Virus record (IMG/VR): IMGVR_UViG_3300001683_000023
Coordinates: 1-41,501 of that record
DNA length: 41,501 bases
Origin: a virus
Direction: 5' to 3' (one strand)
Part shown: piece by piece, positions 9,068-16,636 of the stretch
How the letters are laid out: every line of letters starts with the position of its first letter
Position numbering within the stretch: position 1 is the stretch's first letter
Translations under genes and position numbers: made by a program
Notes under the pieces: generated by a model
Seen by the model: the letters and a program-made list of their open reading frames with translations, nothing else
What the model was told of the DNA's origin: nothing
Databases searched by the model: none

Positions 9068-12000
9068 ATGGCCTACAGTAATATAAAAGTTGGAGCAGGT
9101 AAGAGTGCTAAGCAAGACTCTTATGAGGAGTTCCTTCAACAGATAAACAAAAATGCTAGAATAGATAACTCAAGAAGAGGTCTTGAAGGGGCTAGTAAGT
9201 CGTTTAAAAGAACTGCCAGTGATATAGCAATTCAAGACGCTTATGAAAACTCTGGAATGGCTGTGACTGACGACTCATGGGTTGATGACTATCATAGTCA
9301 AGCAGAAGCTAGAGAGGATATGTCTGGGCTTGTTGCTCAAGCTGAAAGGGAAACCTCTCAGGCTGAAATTAACGCAAAACAAGTTGCTTCCAATAGTGAA
9401 GAGCAGTCTTTAAGATCTAGAGCTGAAGAAGCATCTGCCAACATGCAAAACACAGAAGGATGGAACCCTCCAGAAGGACAGACCGCTTTCACTGGCCCTG
9501 CCAATACTCATTACACAGACATGGAAAGAGCCAATAGAGGTTTAATGCCTAGTCAGGCTGATGAGTTAAGAGGGTTAGATGAAGCTGAGGCTGCAGCTCT
9601 TGTAGAGGGAGACCTTGATGAGAACATGGCTGCTATTTCAACTCAAAGAGAGTTGTCTAAGCTTGTTACAAATCAAATGAGGCAGTTGAGCTCTGGGTTT
9701 GGTTCTACTAATTCTGCTGACTTTATTAACAGAGTTGCTAAAGACACAAATACAGAGCCTAGATCAGTAGCTGAATTCTTTAAAACAGTTCTTACTGACC
9801 ACGCTACATTTGAAAGAAGCGGAGTTCCAGAAGCTTTTTCTGATGCAGCTTTAGTTTCTGTGCTTCAAGTGATGTATAGGAACAAGTGGGCGCAATATGA
9901 TAGGCGCAATAAGATTGAGAGTGGAGAGATTGATTCAGAGTCTGAAGGCAATACCTCTATTGCTCAAGACGAAGAGATCGGTGGCCTAATTGAAACCGCC
10001 TTTGGTAAAAAGAATTCAAACTCTAAAACTAGAGCTGTTACTGGCGCAATCGCTAGAAGAGCAGTTACCGATGCACTTGGAAGTTTTGAGTCTGATGGTA
10101 AGGTGTTTGGCAAGTACTCTTCTTTTAATCCTGGCCTGTCTTCAGAGCAAGGGTCTTTTATTAATGACCCTTCAGGGGTTAGACATCCCCGTGAAGTTAC
10201 CCCTGCTGGTTATGTTAAGAAGGGCTTGTTTCATAGTACCAAGATTAAGATTGGTAATGGCAACGATTTATGGGTTACCGATTTAACTCCTGCTGGAATA
10301 GCTTTAGCTGAGGACACTAAGAACTTAGCAAACCTAATCATTCCAGGCTTGAGAAAAGATGTTAACGCTCAACCTCCTATGACTGACTTTGGTCGACCTA
10401 AGATGAAGAGTAATAAATCTCAAAAAAGACAAGATCCTAATCGTCCTACTGGAGAAGCTGTAGAAACTAACGAAGGCATTCATGCCTTAGAATCTGTAGC
10501 TAATGCTATTGGCTCAGACACTTCATATGGAACACCTTATGCGTTTAGACTTGATGCTACTATTAATAATGAAGAAGCAATGTCTATCCTTGAGGGTGGA
10601 GACTTTATTGATCTAATTGGCCTTGAGGTTAATGGGTCTGTAATTAGAACTAAAAGAGATGCTGAAGGTAATATCGAAGCCATTGCTGAAGAGTACAGAT
10701 TAGATGGTAATGGGAACAAGATCCCTAACCCTAGGTTTAATCCTAACGACCCTTCTTCTTCTGAATTAGAGTACGAAACCCAACCTATGATGGGCGACAA
10801 AATGAAGATGATGAACTTTAATCAAGACCTTCAATGGATGGCTGATCATATCAACGATGCTGGTTTTTATTACACATACTTTATCGGTGGAGCTAAGCGA
10901 GTTCATGTTGAGCAGACTGTTGGTAACTACCAAAGCTCTATACTTGTAAGGTCTCTTCTTGAATCTCTGGCTAAGATGTCTTACAATCTTGATAACAAGA
11001 ATGACACTATAGCTATTAAGTCTGGAATCTTAAAGAAGCTTGGGATGAATAAAGCAAATGAAGGAAGCAATATTCAATTAGCTTCTAAGTTTGATTCCTT
11101 GGCAAGTGGATGGTCTAAAACTCAATCTGATTTTGAAGCTGCGGGTGGACAAGGATTTGCCCCTGCCTTAATTAAAGAAGCGGGTGGGCATGAAGGCTGG
11201 ATGTCTTTAAATGCTATTAACGAAGGTATAAATCTTTACAACTTTGATCATAGTCGCAGAGGTGCAGCTAACAGAACTTATAGGTCTGGTTTTATTACTG
11301 AGATTGATGGTTTGGCGAATGGCTTAGCGATTAACTCAATGCAGTCTGGAGATGAAAGAGTTGCTAAATTGACAGGAATGATTCCTATTGATGAAGATGA
11401 CAATCTGTCTTTGGAAGATAGCGATGTTTACACTATTACTACCGATATGTTTAAAGAGCAAGTAGCTCAATACACAGGTAAGGAGATGGATGGTAAGTTT
11501 GCAAGAGTATGGGATGTTGCTTTCGACAGATTGTTTGGAAGCAAGAATGATGACGGCTCGTTTAGTCATGATCAGGTAAAGTCTCGTAAGATTGCGAAGC
11601 AAGCCTTAATGATCTTTGGTTACGGTGCAGGTGATGCGACTATTCGTGCAGACTTTGCTGAGTTCTTAAGAGAAAGACTTGAAGCAGACCCTCAGCTTAA
11701 AGCATGGCTAGATGGATATGGAAGTAAGTTTACTAATGACTTTGTTAAGTTGTCAGGGAACATGATGGTTAACGCTGTTAATACTAACTTTCCTCAGATG
11801 AGAAAGCTTTCTTCTGTGTTGTCTGCTATTGCAGGATATGCAGCAATATTAGGTCTTGACCCTCAGACTATTACCGATGGTTATGACTATGTTGAATTCG
11901 GACTTTCTCAAAGAGTTAAGGATGAAGAGTATAGCTTTAGAGGCTCTTATGGACAAGGCTTTCAAAACCCTAGAAGTGCTGGTCAAAATATAGACTTCCA

Positions 12001-12688
12001 AATCTTTAGAAGGGTTGTTGACTCCTTAGGAACTGAGTTTAGAAACGATGCTGGAGAGTTAGTTAGAGGTACATTAACTCCTGAAGAGGCTAGATCTAAA
12101 CTTGCAAACCTTAAGGCTTCTAAACAAGCACCAGTTCTTATTACTCACGCTATGGACTCATTGATAATGATGAGAGCATTAGCTAAGCTTCGCAAGAATG
12201 CTAAAAGTAAGAAGGGCTTCTTTGCTGCTCAAATCTATGACGGTGTATTAATGACACCTAAAGATGCTAGAGAGTTCTCTGAAGCTTTACATAAAGAGGT
12301 GATGCACATTTCAAGAAACTATTCTTCAATTAAGTCTTTGAAAGGCTCTATTGAAGACTTGTATATTGAGAGCGTTCAAAAGCAAGACATGCTTAAACGT
12401 AAGAAGGCTAACTTTGATAAAGCCCAGAAAAAGGAAAAGAAAGGTTTGAAACTTTCTAAAAAAGATGAGGCTTATCTTGACAAACCTTTGACTGCTTATG
12501 AAGAAGAGTTCCTTAAAAGGAAACTTGTTAAGTTCTTCATTGCTAAAGTTCCTTATCAGGAAAAAGGAAAGAAGAAAAAGATAACACAAGCTATTGCTGA
12601 ATTAGATAAAGCAAGACAGAATGTTGTTAACAAGATGGATCTTAATAAGATGTATCAGTATGCTTGGGACTGGCCAGCAACAAAGTAA
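9068..12688 (+). CDS. N4-type virion single-subunit RNA polymerase, 1206 aa
   Basis: All catalytic motifs of T7/N4-family single-subunit RNA polymerases are present in order. Motif A is I-D-G-L-A-N-G with catalytic Asp747. Motif B has Arg840, Lys844 and Tyr852-Gly853, the same R-4-K-8-Y spacing as T7 R627/K631/Y639 and N4 R666/K670/Y678. A V-H-S-x-D-like segment is H-A-M-D-S at 1027-1031. Motif C is I-Y-D-G-V with catalytic Asp1058, followed by a T-P-x-D-A-x-x-F segment as in T7. The N-terminal ~450 residues resemble no domain I know. The gene ends the internal virion protein cluster, where a packaged polymerase is expected. It is about one third the length of the N4 enzyme (about 3500 aa) and similar to the N4 central polymerase core. 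AGGAG precedes ATG 9068. Confidence 0.88.
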   Translation: MAYSNIKVGAGKSAKQDSYEEFLQQINKNARIDNSRRGLEGASKSFKRTASDIAIQDAYENSGMAVTDDSWVDDYHSQAEAREDMSGLVAQAERETSQAEINAKQVASNSEEQSLRSRAEEASANMQNTEGWNPPEGQTAFTGPANTHYTDMERANRGLMPSQADELRGLDEAEAAALVEGDLDENMAAISTQRELSKLVTNQMRQLSSGFGSTNSADFINRVAKDTNTEPRSVAEFFKTVLTDHATFERSGVPEAFSDAALVSVLQVMYRNKWAQYDRRNKIESGEIDSESEGNTSIAQDEEIGGLIETAFGKKNSNSKTRAVTGAIARRAVTDALGSFESDGKVFGKYSSFNPGLSSEQGSFINDPSGVRHPREVTPAGYVKKGLFHSTKIKIGNGNDLWVTDLTPAGIALAEDTKNLANLIIPGLRKDVNAQPPMTDFGRPKMKSNKSQKRQDPNRPTGEAVETNEGIHALESVANAIGSDTSYGTPYAFRLDATINNEEAMSILEGGDFIDLIGLEVNGSVIRTKRDAEGNIEAIAEEYRLDGNGNKIPNPRFNPNDPSSSELEYETQPMMGDKMKMMNFNQDLQWMADHINDAGFYYTYFIGGAKRVHVEQTVGNYQSSILVRSLLESLAKMSYNLDNKNDTIAIKSGILKKLGMNKANEGSNIQLASKFDSLASGWSKTQSDFEAAGGQGFAPALIKEAGGHEGWMSLNAINEGINLYNFDHSRRGAANRTYRSGFITEIDGLANGLAINSMQSGDERVAKLTGMIPIDEDDNLSLEDSDVYTITTDMFKEQVAQYTGKEMDGKFARVWDVAFDRLFGSKNDDGSFSHDQVKSRKIAKQALMIFGYGAGDATIRADFAEFLRERLEADPQLKAWLDGYGSKFTNDFVKLSGNMMVNAVNTNFPQMRKLSSVLSAIAGYAAILGLDPQTITDGYDYVEFGLSQRVKDEEYSFRGSYGQGFQNPRSAGQNIDFQIFRRVVDSLGTEFRNDAGELVRGTLTPEEARSKLANLKASKQAPVLITHAMDSLIMMRALAKLRKNAKSKKGFFAAQIYDGVLMTPKDAREFSEALHKEVMHISRNYSSIKSLKGSIEDLYIESVQKQDMLKRKKANFDKAQKKEKKGLKLSKKDEAYLDKPLTAYEEEFLKRKLVKFFIAKVPYQEKGKKKKITQAIAELDKARQNVVNKMDLNKMYQYAWDWPATK

Positions 12689-12693
12689 AAGTA

Positions 12694-12743
12694 AAAACCC
12701 CTACAAGAGTCCATTACGGATCCATGTAGGGGTTTTCTTTTTT
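12694..12743. terminator. bidirectional intrinsic terminator
   Basis: A perfect 12-bp inverted repeat (AAAACCCCTACA at 12694-12705, TGTAGGGGTTTT at 12725-12736) is followed on the plus strand by a T-rich tract and on the minus strand by TTTTTAC. It sits exactly between the convergent ends of the virion polymerase gene (plus) and the last minus-strand gene, so it should stop both late rightward and leftward transcription. Confidence 0.92.
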
Positions 12744-13035
12744 AAACACTTGTTAGTTTGTGTATGTAAGTTTGTAAATCAGACTCAATGATGCTTATCA
12801 GATCGCTCTGAGGCATCCTTACAGAGGACTTTCCAAATGAGTCAGGGGCTATTTTACCTAAAGTATCTTTAGCCTTTGAATCGATGATATGCCTACTCAT
12901 TAACTCAAGGTTAGGGAAATACCATTTTCTACCTCTAATGCCTTTCTTCTGATCTTCTCTTTGAACTGGGTTTTTAATTAGTATCCAGTTGTAGTTGTCC
13001 TTAGTTATACCAAACTCATCATCAATCATAATCAT
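12742..13035 (-). CDS. hypothetical protein, 97 aa, last gene of the leftward unit
   Basis: The start ATG at 13035 overlaps the previous stop (TAATG), and GAGG lies about 7 bases upstream. The product is basic in the middle (K-K-G-I-R-G-R-K-W-Y-F-P) and could bind nucleic acid, but no domain is recognised. The stop reaches the edge of the bidirectional terminator. Confidence 0.7.
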   Translation of the reverse strand: MIMIDDEFGITKDNYNWILIKNPVQREDQKKGIRGRKWYFPNLELMSRHIIDSKAKDTLGKIAPDSFGKSSVRMPQSDLISIIESDLQTYIHKLTSV

Positions 13036-13370
13036 TAGTAACCTCTTTGTTCTGTCACTGCCTTAAGATGTGTTTCTGCTTGTTTTCTTTTATTGTTTGT
13101 AATCCTAAACGCTTCCTTTTGTGCCTGATCAGAAGGTGTACCCTCTTCCATTAGTCTTTCCTTCTCTGCTTTAAGATTCATTGAGCCAACAACATCCATC
13201 ATAGCATCATTAATCTCAGGTGTTCCCTCTAGTTCAGGGTCTAAATTAAACTCTTCGATGTACTCTTTATCTGAGATGCCGTGAATACTCATTACATTAT
13301 AATCTTTCATATTTCTCCTTGCCTTATCGGCCTTGTTGTCTATCCAACCGTATTCGGTTAGGTCTTCCAT
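13035..13370 (-). CDS. hypothetical protein, 111 aa
   Basis: TAATG overlaps at both ends couple it to its neighbours. No good Shine-Dalgarno of its own is seen, so translation probably depends on termination of the upstream gene. The C-terminal half is a charged helix rich in Lys, Glu and Gln. No family is recognised. Confidence 0.68.
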   Translation of the reverse strand: MEDLTEYGWIDNKADKARRNMKDYNVMSIHGISDKEYIEEFNLDPELEGTPEINDAMMDVVGSMNLKAEKERLMEEGTPSDQAQKEAFRITNNKRKQAETHLKAVTEQRGY

Positions 13371-13561
13371 TAGTGTTTACTTGTAATGATAGGTGAATGC
13401 TTGTCTTCTTTAGCATCATCATCATCTGCCAGGTAATCTAACATCGAATCAATCATATTACTATCTTCAGCAATGCTAAATACTATCTCAATAACCTCTG
13501 TTCTGTTTAACTTATCATTTTCATCATCTACAATTGTAAATGTTGCTCTACATGTTCTCAT
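13370..13561 (-). CDS. hypothetical acidic protein, 63 aa (alternative start 13624)
   Basis: ATG 13561 is chosen because AAAGGAGATAG sits at ideal spacing just upstream. The frame stays open 21 codons further, to a GTG at 13624 that overlaps the preceding stop (GTGA), so a longer 84-residue form is possible. The product is acidic and Asp-rich near the C-terminus. Function unknown. Confidence 0.62.
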   Translation of the reverse strand: MRTCRATFTIVDDENDKLNRTEVIEIVFSIAEDSNMIDSMLDYLADDDDAKEDKHSPIITSKH

Positions 13562-13620
13562 TTCTATCTCCTTTATTGGTTCATTATAATCATACAGCTT
13601 TTCACAGTAATCCTTTAGAT

Positions 13621-13974
13621 TCACAAGAATCCCATACCTTCTATTGCATAATTGGTTAAATAGTTTATCTTGCTTTTATCATCAGGAGTTAGCTCTTTAA
13701 TCTCCTTAACTATAACCTCATACTTCTTTTCAACCTCTATTCGTTTCTGTTTTTCTTTATACCATTCTTGTTCCCAAGATGCTTGAGGGTCTTTCTTTAT
13801 TATCTTATAAGCTTCTCTCATGGTTTGCTCAGCAACAATTTCATCTTCCCTATCCATACATCTATTCATATAATAAGAATAGACATCTTTATGCTTAAAA
13901 CCAGATGCTTTTGCAATATTTGAATATTCTTGTGCTAATATTGAGCAAGCCTCTTCCTTACTTTCTTTGTTCAT
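13621..13974 (-). CDS. hypothetical helical protein, 117 aa
   Basis: A good Shine-Dalgarno (CAGGAG) precedes ATG 13974. The protein is highly charged (Lys/Glu), predicted helical throughout, with possible coiled-coil from about residue 65 to 95. No enzymatic motif. It lies downstream of the recombination genes in the same leftward unit. Confidence 0.7.
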   Translation of the reverse strand: MNKESKEEACSILAQEYSNIAKASGFKHKDVYSYYMNRCMDREDEIVAEQTMREAYKIIKKDPQASWEQEWYKEKQKRIEVEKKYEVIVKEIKELTPDDKSKINYLTNYAIEGMGFL

Positions 13975-13999
13975 TTGTTCTCCTGTTAGTTAGATAAGG

Positions 14000-14101
14000 T
14001 TAGTGATCCCAGAATTGGTCTCCAACTTTCCCTCCCCATTTGTTAATCTTAATCTTAATGCGAATAAATAAGCAATACACGCACATCCTATCCCACCACA
14101 T
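14000..14101 (-). CDS. possible micro-protein, 33 aa
   Basis: A short frame from ATG 14101 to TAA 14000-14002 fills the gap between two genes. It begins M-W-W-D and is Trp/Cys/Lys-rich. No convincing Shine-Dalgarno is present, so coding is uncertain; listed because the surrounding unit has almost no other non-coding space. Confidence 0.35.
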   Translation of the reverse strand: MWWDRMCVYCLFIRIKIKINKWGGKVGDQFWDH

Positions 14102-14112
14102 ACTTATCTTAT

Positions 14113-14289
14113 TTAGCATTTAGTTCCTTTGTTTCTTATATCCTCTCTTAGTAACTCATTACACATAATAATAGCTGACTCTGTCATGTGAATAGCATCT
14201 GAGTTCTCTTTGCTTGAATGTTTTTTAATCCTATCAAGTATTTCTTTAATACCTTCAATCTTAATCTTACATTGTTCATATGTATGCAT
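14113..14289 (-). CDS. hypothetical small helical protein, 58 aa
   Basis: ATG 14289 overlaps the previous stop as TAATG, and AGGGAGGGG lies just upstream, so both coupling and a Shine-Dalgarno support it. The product is a charged helix (Lys/Glu/Ile) with three Cys. Family not recognised. Confidence 0.7.
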   Translation of the reverse strand: MHTYEQCKIKIEGIKEILDRIKKHSSKENSDAIHMTESAIIMCNELLREDIRNKGTKC

Positions 14290-14477
14290 TACCCCTCCCT
14301 GAATATTTCCAATATGTACTTACCTTTACGTTCTTCAGCTTTGTAAGTAAGGTTGCCCTTATGATGATCCATAAGAGCTGTTACCATACCTTCCTCAAAT
14401 TTGCGAACACCATGTCGCCAGGTTATATACCCTCCCCCTAAAGTGAATATTATTAATCCTAATATTGTTTCAATCAT
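14289..14477 (-). CDS. small membrane protein, 62 aa
   Basis: AAGGAGTAATAAC precedes ATG 14477. Residues 3-20 form one hydrophobic Gly/Ile/Leu helix, followed by a basic Arg/His/Lys segment and a charged cytoplasmic-type tail. The layout fits a single-pass inner-membrane protein with a short N-terminus outside. Function unknown; it is too small and too early for a typical endolysin partner. Confidence 0.7.
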   Translation of the reverse strand: MIETILGLIIFTLGGGYITWRHGVRKFEEGMVTALMDHHKGNLTYKAEERKGKYILEIFREG

Positions 14478-14481
14478 GTTA

Positions 14482-14655
14482 TTACTCCTTTGTTAATCTT
14501 TCTTCGTATGCAACACGGTTAAAACCCATAGACTTTAGTATTCTTAGGGTTTCTAGCCATGCTGCACATTGATTTGTTGTAGCAGGGTCGCATGTCGACA
14601 TGACAACTCTGTAACATTTCTCTATCGCTTCTTCAGTTTGTATCGTTCTCGTCAT
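14482..14655 (-). CDS. hypothetical small protein, 57 aa
   Basis: ATG 14655 lies inside the end of the RusA gene (23-base overlap) and is preceded by AGGAGAG at good spacing. The product is soluble, helical and has three Cys. The TAA lies in the AAGGAGTAATAAC leader of the next gene. Function not recognised. Confidence 0.68.
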   Translation of the reverse strand: MTRTIQTEEAIEKCYRVVMSTCDPATTNQCAAWLETLRILKSMGFNRVAYEERLTKE

Positions 14656-15043
14656 TGATCTCTCCTATGAGTTCAACAACAATATGATCTTCGACATCCT
14701 TACCAGCCTCACCGAAGTCAACAGCGAAACCTTTTACAAAGTTATAGTTGTCGTCTTCTAATTTATCGCCCTCTACAATAGCATCCATTAAGAACTTATG
14801 TACTGGAAACCAGTAGTTGTCTAAGTCTTTCTTTTGGTTGCCCTTGAAGAATAATGTGTACTCTGGTCTTAACCAGCTAAACCTTGGCAAGGTCTCGATG
14901 AAGGGTTCTAGTAGTTCTGCATAATGTTTCTTGCATTTAGCTTGAGAGCCCCAATGCATCTTTTTGAAAACATTCTGTGATAGTTTTAATACCTTACCCT
15001 TTCTTGTGTAGGTAGGATATTCCAATATGGCGTTGTACTTCAC
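14633..15043 (-). CDS. rusA: RusA-like Holliday-junction resolvase, 136 aa
   Basis: RusA enzymes cut four-way DNA junctions symmetrically with metal-binding Asp residues. The family pattern is visible: K-K-D-L-D-N (Asp73, Asp75, Asn76), an Asp87 in a hydrophobic helix (L-M-D-A-I), and a late L-E-D-D (Asp97, Asp98). The length matches the family (about 120-140). The start is GTG 15043, overlapping the exonuclease stop as GTGA with AGGAAA upstream. Beside the exonuclease it forms a recombination pair, probably resolving branched replication products before packaging. Confidence 0.85.
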   Translation of the reverse strand: MKYNAILEYPTYTRKGKVLKLSQNVFKKMHWGSQAKCKKHYAELLEPFIETLPRFSWLRPEYTLFFKGNQKKDLDNYWFPVHKFLMDAIVEGDKLEDDNYNFVKGFAVDFGEAGKDVEDHIVVELIGEINDENDTN

Positions 15044-15852
15044 TTGACTTTCCTAATAGACCATCCACCTGTCTTTGTGTTCTTAGTCAATTGAACCTGA
15101 TTTCCTTTGTATGATCTGCCATCACAAAGATCGATAAGTTGTTGGCGAAACTCTTTCTGCTTTCTAGTAGCTTCGTCTGCATCAGACTTAGCCATCTTCC
15201 AAAGCACTGCTAATTTACACCATTCCTTATCATCTCTCACAATAACATCCCTATCCCCAGCTTCAGGTTTACCCTCGAAGTATTTAGCCCAACCATCTAT
15301 GATCTGTTGTTGAACTTGTTTATCTTGTTTTACAATTCTATGTAAGCCAACTTTATTCTTTCGGTCATATACCCAGAAATTACATTGGTCTTGTTTAGAT
15401 AATAACATCTGTTGCTGCATTTGTAAAACATAATGAATCGGGAGGTCTTCTTCTAACTCCATATTTGCCCATAAGGGAGAGCAGGATCCACTCATAGGCA
15501 CTTTAATCTCTACGATAGAGTTACCCTTGCCTAGTTCCATTCCGTCCAAAGAAGCCATTAATGGCAGCCCTTTTATCTCATCTGTAATACATACTGGCTC
15601 ATACTTCTTTCCAGAGAACTCCTCAAAGCATTCTTTGGCTTCATCTTCTGTTTCAGTTCCAATCTTCATAGCTTCATTAAGTTTAATGTGAAGCTCCCCA
15701 TTCTTAACCTGCCATAATTGTAATGGAGTCTTAGGTGTCCAAGGTGAGAGCTCTAGTACGGATGCAATTTCTGATGCTGTTCCGTGTATTCTTCTAATCT
15801 TTAACCATTCTTCACTGCCTTGTGGCAATTGTTCTTCTGAGTATATCTTCAT
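15040..15852 (-). CDS. YqaJ/lambda-exonuclease-family recombinase nuclease, 270 aa
   Basis: Members are ring-forming 5'-3' double-strand exonucleases that make single-stranded tails for recombination. The sequence has the N-terminal G-S-E-E-W-L-K-I-R-R segment (12-21), a G-x-x-x-E-x-x-A motif (65-72), and the catalytic core L-D-G-M (Asp103) with E-I-K (Glu115, Lys117). The length fits the family. The start ATG 15852 follows AAAGGAAAAACAAC. It is coupled to RusA by a GTGA overlap. No recombinase-beta/RecT partner is apparent in the window; the adjacent helicase and two ssDNA-binding proteins may serve. Confidence 0.88.
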   Translation of the reverse strand: MKIYSEEQLPQGSEEWLKIRRIHGTASEIASVLELSPWTPKTPLQLWQVKNGELHIKLNEAMKIGTETEDEAKECFEEFSGKKYEPVCITDEIKGLPLMASLDGMELGKGNSIVEIKVPMSGSCSPLWANMELEEDLPIHYVLQMQQQMLLSKQDQCNFWVYDRKNKVGLHRIVKQDKQVQQQIIDGWAKYFEGKPEAGDRDVIVRDDKEWCKLAVLWKMAKSDADEATRKQKEFRQQLIDLCDGRSYKGNQVQLTKNTKTGGWSIRKVK

Positions 15853-15903
15853 GTTGTTTTTCCTTTGTTGTTATTTAGTTGTGTTTGTTAATATCTATCT
15901 TTC

Positions 15904-16311
15904 TTATGTAAATGAATTGATTAGCTTCCAATGACCTTCTGGGTCAAAGAACATTCTACTTTTCATTTGTTCATTGAGTCTTTTGTCGTGAAGAGGGTTT
16001 CTTACTGGTGGTGCTAAGACTTTGTCTGGGTCTGTGTAACAAGACAATCTAGTTGAAGCTGTAGAATGAAGGCATCCTGTATGTGTGGCTACCTGTTTTG
16101 CAGTCCACTCACTACCATCATCTAATCTATAGACTTTGTAACCTTTAATTCTCTTTACTGATTCAACTGGTCTTAGCACATATTCTGGATTAGATGTCTT
16201 CATCAGCCTGTGATAAGCACTACTAACAGAACATCCAACTAGTTCAGATAATGACTTTGTTGTCCATACACTACCATCATCTAATTTCCATTCTCTTCTT
16301 TTACTTCCCAT
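15904..16311 (-). CDS. tandem-repeat putative DNA-binding protein, 135 aa
   Basis: Two similar units (about residues 7-48 and 57-99) each start with a W/Y-x-L-D-D-G-S-x-W-T-x-K segment followed by a helix-turn-helix-like stretch with G-C-x-x-S/T. Such repeats resemble the small DNA-recognition modules found in homing endonucleases and phage regulators, but no nuclease motif is present. GAGGAGAG precedes ATG 16311. It lies directly downstream of the tRNA. Function as a DNA- or RNA-binding regulator is inferred. Confidence 0.7.
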   Translation of the reverse strand: MGSKRREWKLDDGSVWTTKSLSELVGCSVSSAYHRLMKTSNPEYVLRPVESVKRIKGYKVYRLDDGSEWTAKQVATHTGCLHSTASTRLSCYTDPDKVLAPPVRNPLHDKRLNEQMKSRMFFDPEGHWKLINSFT

Positions 16312-16336
16312 AAACTCTCCTCGTCATTTGTTGTGT

Positions 16337-16412
16337 TGGAGCGGATAGTCAGAATTGAACTGACCTTATCGGGTTGGAAACCCAATGTATTAACCGATAT
16401 ACGATACCCGCT
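16337..16412 (-). tRNA. tRNA-Gly (anticodon TCC)
   Basis: A complete 76-nt cloverleaf reads on the minus strand. The acceptor stem AGCGGGT pairs with ATCCGCT (one G-T wobble). The T stem is GTCAG/CTGAC with a 7-base loop. The anticodon stem TTGGG/CCCGA encloses TTTCCAA, giving anticodon TCC, which reads GGA. The 3' CCA is encoded. The D arm is short. It lies between the helicase and the tandem-repeat protein and would be cut from the leftward transcript. Confidence 0.9.
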
Positions 16413-16420
16413 GTAATTAG

Positions 16421-16629
16421 TGACCACCATGCATGAAGAAGGATGTGGTCAAGCCTTCTAAACAATTCTTGTCAGCTGTGAAAGGGAAACATGAAAACCC
16501 AAAGGAGACTGACAAGAAGGATCCACGCACTAGATCCAGGTTTGTTGCTACTTGCACATACGACAGTAGCTTGCCGTCTTATAACCCACTACGGAGTATT
16601 AGTTTTGCAGTGGAGATGATGCACTCATC
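16421..16629 (-). ncRNA. possible structured RNA upstream of the tRNA
   Basis: This 209-base stretch has no minus-strand reading frame of note and holds a series of inverted repeats: TGACCAC/GTGGTCA (16421-16427/16445-16451), a perfect 10-bp helix TTCTTGTCAG/CTGACAAGAA (16466-16475/16509-16518), GGATC/GATCC (16519-16523/16533-16537), GCTACT/AGTAGC (16547-16552/16565-16570), CCACT/AGTGG (16586-16590/16609-16613) and GATGA/TCATC (16615-16619/16625-16629). Consecutive non-overlapping helices suggest a folded RNA made in the leftward transcript. A 67-codon plus-strand frame (16433-16636) lacks a Shine-Dalgarno and opposes local transcription. Confidence 0.4.
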
Positions 16630-16636
16630 CAAGTAA

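Noticed and set aside
14350-14366. TTGCCCTTAT similar to the phage promoter element
   Set aside because: Only ten bases match, the TATAGAG end is missing, and it lies within the coding sequence of the gene at 14289-14477.
16433-16636. Plus-strand 67-codon open frame
   Set aside because: It lies inside the minus-strand unit, has no Shine-Dalgarno, and covers the helix-rich segment; the sequence is better explained by inverted repeats.
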